64,000 bases of DNA from Companilactobacillus crustorum JCM 15951 (lineage in GTDB: Bacteria; Bacillota; Bacilli; Lactobacillales; Lactobacillaceae): contig NZ_AZDB01000008.1 of NCBI RefSeq assembly GCF_001434585.1, positions 1 to 64,000 of the forward strand, read 5' to 3'. Position 1 is the first letter of the stretch; every line of letters starts with the position of its first letter. The position numbers were made by a program, and so were the translations under genes. This document shows positions 27,055-35,644 of the stretch, in pieces. The notes under the pieces are model-generated. The model was not told where the DNA came from, searched no databases, and saw nothing but the letters and a program-made list of their open reading frames with translations.

Positions 27055-27345
27055 AAAAAATCGCCCCTACATGTACAGACTTTATCTGCAATGTAGGGAC
27101 GATTACCGTGGTACCACCCTAATTTATACTTTGCTTGTACAAAGTACCTCAACGACACTAACATGTCCGGGATGATATCGCATCCTTGCGTACCTTTGGC
27201 TTTCACCTAGGTAAGACTCCAAGCTCATCTTCGGTCAACTTTTGCTCCACCTTTTCACTAGTTGGCGGTCACTCTACAAACTACTAATTGATCTACTCTT
27301 CTCTTCAACGTCTAATTAGATTAAATAAGTTTTAATTATTGATTG
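27055..27345 (-). ncRNA. T-box leader, probable methionine specificity
   Basis: The T-box core GGGTGGTACCACGG is present on the minus strand (27106-27120 region). It is followed by a terminator, AATCGTCCCTACAT with ATGTAGGGGCGATT and a U run (27055-27105). The likely specifier is ATG at 27226-27228 in the Stem I bulge (GAAGATGAGC), after a distal GGTGG loop, which means tRNA-Met. Promoter TTGACA (27375-27380)-N17-TAAATT (27352-27357) lies just upstream. Uncharged tRNA-Met would favour readthrough into the MetE-like gene. This fills the 690-base gap. Confidence 0.85.
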
Positions 27346-27391
27346 CTGATTAATTTACACCCTGAATTTTGCTTTGTCAAATAGAATTTTA

Positions 27392-28411
27392 TTATTCAGC
27401 AACTTTGTTGGGATTTGTATCAACGATATTGTGAGGCTTTTCGCCTTGGTTAAGTGCTTTATTAGAATCGAAGGCTGTAGTTATCATATTGTAAATGGCC
27501 GTTTCAGTATAGAAAGCACTATGTGGTGTAATGATGACATTAGTTCTTTTTGCTAGATTTTTAATTTTAGCATCAGGAATGTTGTCAACGCTGCTCCAAA
27601 CTTTACCAAAAACGGCATTTTCATTATCAAGAACATCCAAACCTGCACCGGCAATTTTACCGCTATCTAGTCCCTTGATAAGGGCATCAGTGTCGATCAA
27701 TTCTCCACGAGCACAATTGATGATGTAGACGCCATTTTTCATTTGAGCGATGGCTTTATCATTAATCATATATTTATTGCTATCGAATAATGGCACGTGC
27801 AGAGTAATGATGTCAGCTTGTTTATATAATTCTTCGAGGCTATCGACATATAGACCCTGTTTTTCGATTTCAGGATTGTGGTAAACATCGTAAGCAACGA
27901 CTTTAGCACCGAATCCTTGGAGTATCTGAATAACAACTCGACCGATATGACCAGTTCCAATTACACCAACGGTCTGTTCACGATATTCTTTACCGATTGT
28001 AGGAGCCCAAGTAAAGTCGCCATGATCAAATTTTTCGTCAAACTCAGGGACACGTCTTAAGAGGCGTCCCATTAGTAGAACTGTATGTTCAGCAATAGCG
28101 TTAGGGGAATATACAGGAACATTTGTCAAAGTAAATCCTAAATCGTTAAGATCTTTAAAATCAAAATTGTCGAAACCAACATTACGAATAGAAATGTTAT
28201 GAACACCAAGTTTACTTAATACTTCTAAGGCTTCACGGGTATAGGGAGCAGTTTGTAAAGTAACTACTCCATCACAACCTTCAGCCAGGCGAGCAGAGTC
28301 AGCAGTTAAAATGTTGTCAGTATAGCCAACTTCTACATTAGGATTAGCGGCTTCCCATTTCTTTAAAGATGGTTTTTCGTCTTCACGAATTCCATAGGCA
28401 AAAATTTTCAT
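27392..28411 (-). CDS. ldhD: D-lactate dehydrogenase / D-2-hydroxyacid dehydrogenase
   Basis: A 339-residue D-isomer-specific dehydrogenase with NAD motif GTGHIGRVV (about 152-160), catalytic Arg in NCARGEL, Glu near 265 and His in TPHSAFYTE. The aromatic YTETA after the His is typical of lactobacillar D-LDH and D-hydroxyisocaproate dehydrogenases, so pyruvate reduction to D-lactate is likely but a branched-chain 2-oxoacid is possible. GGAGG precedes the ATG. It is a single-gene unit. The T-box promoter of the next gene starts inside its tail region. Confidence 0.88.
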   Translation of the reverse strand: MKIFAYGIREDEKPSLKKWEAANPNVEVGYTDNILTADSARLAEGCDGVVTLQTAPYTREALEVLSKLGVHNISIRNVGFDNFDFKDLNDLGFTLTNVPVYSPNAIAEHTVLLMGRLLRRVPEFDEKFDHGDFTWAPTIGKEYREQTVGVIGTGHIGRVVIQILQGFGAKVVAYDVYHNPEIEKQGLYVDSLEELYKQADIITLHVPLFDSNKYMINDKAIAQMKNGVYIINCARGELIDTDALIKGLDSGKIAGAGLDVLDNENAVFGKVWSSVDNIPDAKIKNLAKRTNVIITPHSAFYTETAIYNMITTAFDSNKALNQGEKPHNIVDTNPNKVAE

Positions 28412-28498
28412 TGAATCAAGTCCTCCTTTAATTTAGGTTCCACCTTAATATTAAATCAGAATTGATCGAATTAATTCAAAAATTTGATTTTAGAATAT

Positions 28499-28548
28499 AA
28501 AAAAATCGCTTATAGCAACTATATTGGATAGTTAGCTATAAGCGATTT
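28499..28548 (-). terminator. Terminator of the EamA gene
   Basis: AAATCGCTTATAGC pairs with GCTATAAGCGATTT, with an inner AACTAT/ATAGTT stem and U run on the minus strand. Confidence 0.88.
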
Positions 28549-28563
28549 GTACAATACTAGTCT

Positions 28564-29484
28564 TTAACCAGCATCGTCATAACGATTTAGAACATAAATT
28601 GCTAAGACAACGATTACTGCACCAATAATTTCAGCAAAATTAACTACATAGTGTAAGAAAATAATACTTAAAACTAGGGTAGTAAAGGGTTGAACGGCAT
28701 CAGTAATACTGATAATAGCTGCTGTCGTGTATTTGGTACTTATAACCATTAATAGAAAAGCCATAACGGTACCTATTAAAATGACAGTTCCAATACCTAG
28801 AATGCTTGAAGTGTTCATTTTAGGTGGATTTACCCAAATAGGACTAAAGAAATTAGATATTACTCCGGCAATTAACATACCCCAGCCGGTAATTAAAAGA
28901 CCATGATATTTGGCAATTAAAGATTGAGGAATAGTTACGTATAACGCAGCTGTAACGCCACTTCCGATTCCCCAAAGAACTGAAACTAAGGGGATTGAAA
29001 GATGTCCAATATCACCACGGGTAATCATCAAAACTACACCGACAAGTGCAAGAACAAATGAGATTACATCGATACGAGATGTTTTCTTTTTAGTGAAGAT
29101 GATGGTTCCAATCATAATAAAGAGTGGTGATAAATATTGCAAAATGGTAGCTGTTGATGAATTACCAGTTTTAATAGCATGGAAGAAAGTAAACATATTT
29201 GCTAGTAGACCAAAAACAGAAAAACTGAGTAGCGTGAGAAGATCCTTCCAATTTTTGAAGACGGCGAAGAATTCACCTTTTGGTAAAACAAACAAACTAA
29301 CAACTAATAAGATAATTCCTGCAAATGTAGTTCTAGTGGCAATGAACCACATGGCGGGAATATTTAAATCTTTAGCAACAACTTGTAGAACAGTACCTGA
29401 GACTCCCCAGAGAGCTGAAGCACAAAATGCTAGCCAGAAACCACGGTTAAGAGTTTTCTTAGCCAACTGCTTACTTTCATTCAT
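28564..29484 (-). CDS. EamA/DMT-family transporter
   Basis: A 306-residue membrane protein with ten predicted helices as two EamA repeats (about 15-145 and 160-300), starting FWLAFCASALWGVSG. The drug/metabolite superfamily mostly exports amino acids or metabolites. No specific substrate can be read off. AGGAGG precedes the ATG. Monocistronic with a strong terminator. Confidence 0.87.
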   Translation of the reverse strand: MNESKQLAKKTLNRGFWLAFCASALWGVSGTVLQVVAKDLNIPAMWFIATRTTFAGIILLVVSLFVLPKGEFFAVFKNWKDLLTLLSFSVFGLLANMFTFFHAIKTGNSSTATILQYLSPLFIMIGTIIFTKKKTSRIDVISFVLALVGVVLMITRGDIGHLSIPLVSVLWGIGSGVTAALYVTIPQSLIAKYHGLLITGWGMLIAGVISNFFSPIWVNPPKMNTSSILGIGTVILIGTVMAFLLMVISTKYTTAAIISITDAVQPFTTLVLSIIFLHYVVNFAEIIGAVIVVLAIYVLNRYDDAG

Positions 29485-29663
29485 TTGAAAATCCTCCTAA
29501 AAACTAATAGGACTATTATACCTGTACCAATTTAGTTTTGACTATTATTTTTTTAATATCATGATGTTTAAATTTAAAGGTATACTATTTTGCTATTGAT
29601 AATATTGAACTTTTGTAAAATGGTATATACCACATTTAAATAATCATATTGAAAATTTTCAAT

Positions 29664-29705
29664 CAAAAAAACCATAAATCCAGTGAAATGGACTTATAGT
29701 TTTTA
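29664..29705. terminator. Terminator-like hairpin
   Basis: AAAACCATAAATCC pairs with GGACTTATAGTTTT, flanked by A and T runs. It lies downstream of the dipeptidase gene (minus). Confidence 0.7.
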
Positions 29706-29731
29706 TTGTTTGAATAATTACTTCAGACTGT

Positions 29732-29806
29732 TTTTTGAAACAAGCTACACAGAAGCAGCTCATTCCGCTCTCTTATTTGAAACAAGCTACACAGAAGCAA
29801 CTCATT
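29732..29806. repeat. Short tandem direct repeat
   Basis: TTTGAAACAAGCTACACAGA continues as AGCAGCTCATT, then recurs 41 bases later with one change (AGCAACTCATT). Two copies only. It sits between the hairpin at 29664 and the dipeptidase stop in a 326-base gap. Function unknown. Confidence 0.7.
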
Positions 29807-29810
29807 TGCT

Positions 29811-31247
29811 CTATAGATTTTCATCCATGTTGAATGTAAGTTTAGAAAGGTTAATTCCTTTAGTATAAAGTTCACCAAATAATTTGTGAGCTTTCTTTTG
29901 CATGTCGCGAACGACTTTTTGATTTCTATCAGTTAAGAATTCAACTAATTCTTCACCAGAGTAGTTTTCAGCAAGTTTATCAGTTTCAGCAACTGCCATA
30001 CGAAGATCTTGACGAACTTCTGTTAGGTAGTCGATGTCATCTTGAATGAACTCTGTATAATTAGATTCAACAAGAACTGACAAAGCATTATACATCCAGT
30101 AGGCATCCTTGAAATTGAATTCAAGTGAAGCATCATTGTATGAAGGATCTGTCTCATTCATGTTTGTATAGAATGGAATGTATGGTGCAAATGTTGGGAA
30201 ACCAATACATAGCCACATGATAGCAGCGTATTCTTCAGGAACGTCATTTCTGATTTGAAGCACATGTGAGTTTTGAGTTCTGTTCAAACCGATTGGACGA
30301 TAACGGTGCTTGTCTTCATCAGAAGCATATGGGCTGTATGGATCATATGGTGTTTCATTGTAGTGAGAGCCAAGAACATATTCAATATCGTCAACTGAAA
30401 TCTTGTGTTCTGTCTTCATGATGAATGGTAATTCACCATCTTCAGGATCTTGTTCAATTTCAGGGTTGAAGTATTTTTGACCAAACCAAACACGTGGAGT
30501 GTTGTAGTGACGATCTTTCAAATTATCAGTACCAAAGATATGTCTAAAGTTGAATCCATGTTGATCAGTATTTAAATGATTCTTTTCGACAAATTCTTGA
30601 ATACCTTCAGACCACATGAATTCATCTTGGTTACTGAAGTCAACTTGTTGGATTGAAACACGGTTAGCACAAACAGCATAGCTGTCATCAGGAATTCTTT
30701 GAGCTACCCAATGATGACCAGTAACAATTTCCATGTACCAAACGTCATTCTTATCACTGAATAGAACTGAGTTACCAGCAGGTGAACCAAATTTTTTGAT
30801 CAGTTCGCCAGTACGTTCAACGGCACCTTTAGCTGAATCAACGTAAGGAAGGACCATACGTACGATAACATCTTCATCCATACCATCTTTAACGAGTGGA
30901 TCAAAAGCTAATGCGCGTTCGTTACCATATGTACTTTCTGTGGCTGACATAGCAACGTTCTTACCATTAATACCACTTTCGTCATAGTAACCGAACTTCT
31001 TGTAGTCTACATTAGGAACAGCAGGCCATTTATAGCCATTTTCGGGAACTTCTGATTCAAAGCCATTTAACCATGACTTAACCTTACGTCCCTTTTCACC
31101 TTTAACGGCAGGGTTTAATACAAAACTATGTGGGGCAACGGCAAAAAATGTATCGTCATTTCTGGCAATCATTGTTGATCCGTCCAAACTGGCGTTTTTA
31201 CCAACTAAAATTGTTGTACAAGCGTCATCCAAATGATTTTTCTTCAT
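29811..31247 (-). CDS. pepD: C69-family dipeptidase
   Basis: A 478-residue Ntn-type dipeptidase. Cys10 in DDACTTILVGK is the expected N-terminal nucleophile once the short leader is removed, followed by ARNDD. The C69 family (lactobacillar PepD) splits a broad range of dipeptides during peptide use. Full family length. GGAGGAAT lies before the ATG. Transcribed alone on the minus strand, divergent from the permease; it ends close to a short direct repeat. Confidence 0.92.
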   Translation of the reverse strand: MKKNHLDDACTTILVGKNASLDGSTMIARNDDTFFAVAPHSFVLNPAVKGEKGRKVKSWLNGFESEVPENGYKWPAVPNVDYKKFGYYDESGINGKNVAMSATESTYGNERALAFDPLVKDGMDEDVIVRMVLPYVDSAKGAVERTGELIKKFGSPAGNSVLFSDKNDVWYMEIVTGHHWVAQRIPDDSYAVCANRVSIQQVDFSNQDEFMWSEGIQEFVEKNHLNTDQHGFNFRHIFGTDNLKDRHYNTPRVWFGQKYFNPEIEQDPEDGELPFIMKTEHKISVDDIEYVLGSHYNETPYDPYSPYASDEDKHRYRPIGLNRTQNSHVLQIRNDVPEEYAAIMWLCIGFPTFAPYIPFYTNMNETDPSYNDASLEFNFKDAYWMYNALSVLVESNYTEFIQDDIDYLTEVRQDLRMAVAETDKLAENYSGEELVEFLTDRNQKVVRDMQKKAHKLFGELYTKGINLSKLTFNMDENL

Positions 31248-31374
31248 CTTTCAGAATTCCTCCTATCTATATTGATTCCATTTTAGCATACCTAAACTTA
31301 AGATTTATCCAAACTTGTCCATTAATACTTTTCAGAAATAATGCTATAATTTTCTAAATAATAGGAGGGCAATA

Positions 31375-32667
31375 ATGGATCTTGATACAAACAACAAAAG
31401 CGATTCTTTTTTAAAGAATTTGCTATTAGGATTTCAACATTTATTAGCCATGTATTCTGGGGATATTTTGATTCCAATTTTAATTGGGGCATCGTTAGGA
31501 TTTACGGCTAAGGAAATGACATACTTAATCTCAGTAGATATTTTTATGTGTGGGGTAGCTACACTCCTACAGATTAAGCGTACACCGTTAACTGGGATAG
31601 GTTTGCCAGTTGTTTTAGGATCAGCCGTCGAATATGTAACGCCGTTACAAAATATAGGGCATCATTTTGGGATTGCTTATATGTATGGTGCTATTATCGT
31701 AGCGGGTATTTTTATAATGTTAATTTCTAAGGTTTTCGCTAAATTAAAAAGATTTTTTCCACCAGTTGTTACTGGTTCACTAATTACTTTGATTGGTTTT
31801 ACTTTGATACCGGTCGCTTTCCAAAATATTGGAGGCGGCAATGTTGCTGCTAAGAGTTTTGGTAGTCCAACAAATTTAATTTTAGGTTTTGCTACAGCTC
31901 TAATTATTGTTGTCATCAGTATTTGGGGACGTGGTTTCGTTCAACAAATTGCTGTTTTAATAGGAATTGTGGCTGGATATCTATTAGGAATTGGAATGGG
32001 TAAAATTGGATTTGCCAGTGTCGGATCAGCTCATTGGTTCCAAATTCCGCAACCATTTTATTTTGCTACGCCAAAGTTTGAATGGTCTTCAATTTTGGTT
32101 ATGTTGTTAGCTGCTTTAACATGTATGATTGAATCTACTGGTGTTTACTACGCTTTAGCAGATTTAACTAAACGTGATCTTGATGAGAATGATTTGCAAC
32201 GGGGCTATGCTTCAGAAGGTTTAGCAGCCATTCTGGGTGGAATTTTTAATACTTTCCCATATTCAACTTTCTCTCAAAATGTTGCCGTGGTTCAATTATC
32301 AGGAATTAAGAAAAATAAGCCAGTTTATTTCTCAGCTTTTCTACTAATTATTTTAGGACTTATTCCTAAGGTTGGTGCAGTCGCTGAATTGATTCCTAAT
32401 GCCGTTTTGGGTGGCGCTATGTTGATTATGTTTGGTACCGTTGGTATTGAAGGAATCAAGATGTTATCTAAGGTAGAAATGAATAATAATAATATTATGA
32501 TTATGGCAGTTTCAATCAGTTTGGGCTTAGGTGTTACAGTTCAACCAACATTGTTGCACTTCTTGCCATCAACAATTCAAACTATTTTAAATAATGGTTT
32601 AGTTGTGGGAAGTTTTTCAGCAATCATCTTGAATTTATTATTAAATTCTAATAAAAAGACTGCTTAA
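31375..32667 (+). CDS. Xanthine/uracil permease, NCS2 family
   Basis: A 430-residue nucleobase:cation symporter with about 14 helices. The start LGFQHLLAMYSGDILIPILI and the QNVAVVQLSG region after FPYSTFS are typical of the NAT/NCS2 xanthine-urate branch (PbuX type), not the uracil branch found at 38.9 kb. AGGAGGG precedes ATG. No purine riboswitch is visible in the 127-base upstream region. Base specificity is inferred only. Confidence 0.83.
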   Translation: MDLDTNNKSDSFLKNLLLGFQHLLAMYSGDILIPILIGASLGFTAKEMTYLISVDIFMCGVATLLQIKRTPLTGIGLPVVLGSAVEYVTPLQNIGHHFGIAYMYGAIIVAGIFIMLISKVFAKLKRFFPPVVTGSLITLIGFTLIPVAFQNIGGGNVAAKSFGSPTNLILGFATALIIVVISIWGRGFVQQIAVLIGIVAGYLLGIGMGKIGFASVGSAHWFQIPQPFYFATPKFEWSSILVMLLAALTCMIESTGVYYALADLTKRDLDENDLQRGYASEGLAAILGGIFNTFPYSTFSQNVAVVQLSGIKKNKPVYFSAFLLIILGLIPKVGAVAELIPNAVLGGAMLIMFGTVGIEGIKMLSKVEMNNNNIMIMAVSISLGLGVTVQPTLLHFLPSTIQTILNNGLVVGSFSAIILNLLLNSNKKTA

Positions 32668-32726
32668 AGACTATTTGGAAATTTTCAAAACAATCGCAAA
32701 GTTTGGTCATATTTTCATCACATTTA

Positions 32727-32772
32727 GTACGTATACTTATCGATAAATTAGATAAGCATACGTATTTTTTTT
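32727..32772 (+). terminator. Terminator of the NCS2 permease
   Basis: TACGTATACTTATC pairs with GATAAGCATACGTA, followed by eight T residues. Confidence 0.9.
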
Positions 32773-32791
32773 AGCTAAAGGAGTGAAAAAT

Positions 32792-33571
32792 ATGAACGAA
32801 TATAAGTACATCAGCATTGTGATCAACAAGTTTGATCTGCCTCTGGAAATTAAGTTAGCTACGCCTGATTCTGACTTGATCGACCAGAAAAAAATTGATG
32901 AAGCAATAAAGCAGATTTCAGAAAAAGTTACAGAATATGAACAGATATTTTCATTAGAGAATAATAATTCATTGTTAGCTCGTTTCCAAAACGGCGATGA
33001 GTCTGGCTTGATGACTTCACCAGAATTTAGAGAAGTTTATGAACAAACAATTACAGCTGAACAAATGACTCATCACTACTTCAGCTCGTATTTTAATAGT
33101 CAATATGACCCAATTGGATTATTGAATGGTTGGATCATCGATAAAATATTTAATAAGTATCTTCTGTCAATGCTAAGCAATAATGGAATTGATGGCGTTT
33201 CATTACGATCTGGTGAAGATGTGCGATTAGCAAGTCGTCCTAATATAGATTTTAGGTGGAGAGTAGCCGTTAAAGATCCTCAGAATTTAGATATTCTTTT
33301 AGCTACCTACTTTCTCCAAAATGGGGCTATTTCAACTTCAAATAAACGCCGTGGTCTGAGAAATGAGAAGAGCAATATTGAACAAGTAACAATTGTCAGC
33401 AGCAATGCGTTGGATGCCAATATTTGGTCATCAGCGGGTATATCTGCCGGAACTAATAAGTTTCCAGAGTTTGTTTCTAAGTACCATTTAACAGGCATGA
33501 TAGTGGATAGTAGTTCAGGAATGATGAACTTTCGAGATGGATATTCAGATAAAATTGCAGTCCAAAGATAA
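32792..33571 (+). CDS. ApbE-like FAD:protein FMN transferase, divergent copy
   Basis: A 259-residue ApbE-family protein without signal peptide or lipobox, so probably cytoplasmic. The substrate motif reads YDPIGLLNGWIID where the usual form is DPTxLVKGWA. The metal-binding D-x-x-x-T reads LDANIWSSAG, with Ser for Thr. These changes suggest altered or lost activity compared with the next gene. The ATG at 32792 has AAAGGAG eight bases upstream. It is followed after 158 bases by a paralogue on the same strand. No flavoprotein target is adjacent. Confidence 0.78.
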   Translation: MNEYKYISIVINKFDLPLEIKLATPDSDLIDQKKIDEAIKQISEKVTEYEQIFSLENNNSLLARFQNGDESGLMTSPEFREVYEQTITAEQMTHHYFSSYFNSQYDPIGLLNGWIIDKIFNKYLLSMLSNNGIDGVSLRSGEDVRLASRPNIDFRWRVAVKDPQNLDILLATYFLQNGAISTSNKRRGLRNEKSNIEQVTIVSSNALDANIWSSAGISAGTNKFPEFVSKYHLTGMIVDSSSGMMNFRDGYSDKIAVQR

Positions 33572-33729
33572 GATACATATACGTAAATGTCATGTACCTT
33601 ATTTTTTTGTCCTTTTTTCTAAACTTATTCATACTTTATTCAAAGAATCTCATTATTATTTGGCTAATATATTAAATAATAATAAAATAAAATTTCCATA
33701 TCATTTCAGTAGAATAATGAGGTAATTAT

Positions 33730-34530
33730 ATGCAACGAATAAAGTATTTTTTCCCAAGCAAAGTAATCAATCAAATGAATATTCCCTTTACAATAAAATT
33801 AGCAACCAATGATTTAGATGATATTATTTCTGAAAAATTAGAATTTGTTACCGAAAATATTAATGAAAGATTGCACCAAATTGATTTGATCTTTTCGCCA
33901 TTTAGATATGATTCTTTAGTCTCTCGTTTTCAAAGAGGAGATAAACAAGTGATTTTAGAATCAGAGGATTTTCAGACAATTTATGGGCAAGCAACTTTGG
34001 CTGAACAAATGACTGATGGTATTTTTACATCACATTTTGCAGGACGTTATGATCCTACAAGATTGGTCAAAGGCTGGGCAATTGAACAAGTTTTTGATGA
34101 ATATCTAAAGCCGCTGTTAAAAGATCCTAAAATAGATGGGGTTTATCTAAGTGGCGATGGAAATATTAAATTTGCTACGAGACAAGAATCTGATTTTAGT
34201 TGGGGTATAAATATTGAAGACGCAGATGATTCCCATAGCATTATCGCAACTTATCATCTTAATAACGGTGCCATAGCGACCTCTGAAAAGGGTGGACATG
34301 CTGCAAATATTATTAGGATGAAACAGAGCCAAGTTCAACAGGTAACTGTGATAAGCGATAATTTAGTTGATGCTGACGTTTGGGCTACGGTTGGAGTTTT
34401 GGCTGGTAGTGAAAAATTTGCAGAAATGAGAAATGAATACAATTTATCTGGCATTTTGATAAATAAAAATGAAGAGCCTCTGAGTTTTAGCGAAGGCACT
34501 ATGATTAACAGTAAAGAAGCGACAGTATAA
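33730..34530 (+). CDS. ApbE-like FAD:protein FMN transferase
   Basis: A 266-residue ApbE-family protein that keeps the canonical motifs YDPTRLVKGWAIEQVF and ADVWATVG, so flavin transfer to a Thr/Ser of a target protein is plausible. It is shorter than usual (often 310-350) and lacks an export signal. GAGGT precedes ATG. Together with the gene before it, it forms a tandem duplication in which this copy is the conserved one. The acceptor protein lies elsewhere. Confidence 0.82.
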   Translation: MQRIKYFFPSKVINQMNIPFTIKLATNDLDDIISEKLEFVTENINERLHQIDLIFSPFRYDSLVSRFQRGDKQVILESEDFQTIYGQATLAEQMTDGIFTSHFAGRYDPTRLVKGWAIEQVFDEYLKPLLKDPKIDGVYLSGDGNIKFATRQESDFSWGINIEDADDSHSIIATYHLNNGAIATSEKGGHAANIIRMKQSQVQQVTVISDNLVDADVWATVGVLAGSEKFAEMRNEYNLSGILINKNEEPLSFSEGTMINSKEATV

Positions 34531-34587
34531 AAAAACTGAGAAATTTAGGGAATGATAATTCTTTCTACCTAAATTCTCAGTTTTTTA
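34531..34587 (+). terminator. Terminator after the apbE pair
   Basis: AAAAACTGAGAA pairs with TTCTCAGTTTTT, with an inner TTTAGG/CCTAAA stem. Active in both directions; it also faces the convergent aldo/keto reductase gene. Confidence 0.88.
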
Positions 34588-34619
34588 TTAGTTCAGTGGA
34601 AATAGAACTTATTGTTTAA

Positions 34620-35504
34620 TTAATCGTTCCAAGATTCAACTTCATCAACATAACCGTCGGGGTTGCCACTCCAGAAGAAGCCGCCATACCAGAGGCTTCG
34701 CTTGTCGTTATCAAAGCCATTGATTTCTTTCATGTCAGCATCGCTGATTTCAAAATCGTAAACATCAGAGTTTTGGACGATTCTTTCTTCGTGAACTGAC
34801 TTAGGAATAGTAATAATTCCATTTTGAAGGTCCCAACGTAAAATAACTTGGGCAACTGACTTATGATATTTGTCAGCAATTTTCTTCAATCTAGAATCAC
34901 CAAGAACACTACCACCGCCAAGTGGTGACCATGCTTCAAGATAAATGTTATTTTCATCACAGAAATTCTTGATATCAACTTCTTGGCAAAGAGGATGATA
35001 TTCCATTTGATTAACAGCTGGTTTGATTGAGCCGTTTTTTAGGATATTTTTTAATCGCTCAATATTGAAGTTTGAAACACCGATGGCACGAGCTTTGCCT
35101 GCTTTATAAATTGTTTCAAGAGCACGCCAAGTATCAAGGTATGTTCCATCGACTGGCCAGTGAATCAATAGGAGATCTACGTAGTCTGTTTGCAATCTCT
35201 TTAATTGTCCCTCGAAATTATCAAGAACTGATTGATAACCTTGGTCGCCATTAAAGATCTTAGTTGTGAGGAAAATATCCTCACGTTTGAGACCATTGTC
35301 AGCAAATCCTTTTTGCAATCCTTCACCAACACCAGTTTCATTACCATATTGTTTAGCAGTATCAATAGCTTTGTAACCATGTTTTAAAGCCCATTGAACA
35401 GTTTGGGAAGCACCAGAATTGTTAACCTTCCAAACGCCCATACCTAATTGGGGCATTTTTACACCATTATTCAAAGTTACAGTAGAATCTAATTTTAAAG
35501 TCAT
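34620..35504 (-). CDS. Aldo/keto reductase
   Basis: A 294-residue (beta/alpha)8 NADPH-dependent reductase with the catalytic tetrad visible: Asp and Tyr in AIDTAKQYGNE (about 46-56), Lys in FLTTKIF (about 77-83) and His in LLIHWP (about 112-117). It is nearest to the 2,5-diketogluconate/methylglyoxal reductase group. GGAGGG precedes the ATG. A single-gene unit. The carbonyl substrate is unknown. Confidence 0.9.
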   Translation of the reverse strand: MTLKLDSTVTLNNGVKMPQLGMGVWKVNNSGASQTVQWALKHGYKAIDTAKQYGNETGVGEGLQKGFADNGLKREDIFLTTKIFNGDQGYQSVLDNFEGQLKRLQTDYVDLLLIHWPVDGTYLDTWRALETIYKAGKARAIGVSNFNIERLKNILKNGSIKPAVNQMEYHPLCQEVDIKNFCDENNIYLEAWSPLGGGSVLGDSRLKKIADKYHKSVAQVILRWDLQNGIITIPKSVHEERIVQNSDVYDFEISDADMKEINGFDNDKRSLWYGGFFWSGNPDGYVDEVESWND

Positions 35505-35644
35505 ATTAACCCTCCTATGACTATAATTTTAACTCAAATATAAATATGATACTTGGAAATAAACTTATCATTTGGTATAGTTCAATTGTATACGCTGTCA
35601 TAGCGCTGTTCTTGTAGCTTTTTGGGGAAGGTATATCACAAATA

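Noticed and set aside
31248-31374. Purine riboswitch ahead of the NCS2 permease
   Set aside because: The region is only 127 bases and lacks the three-way-junction motifs.
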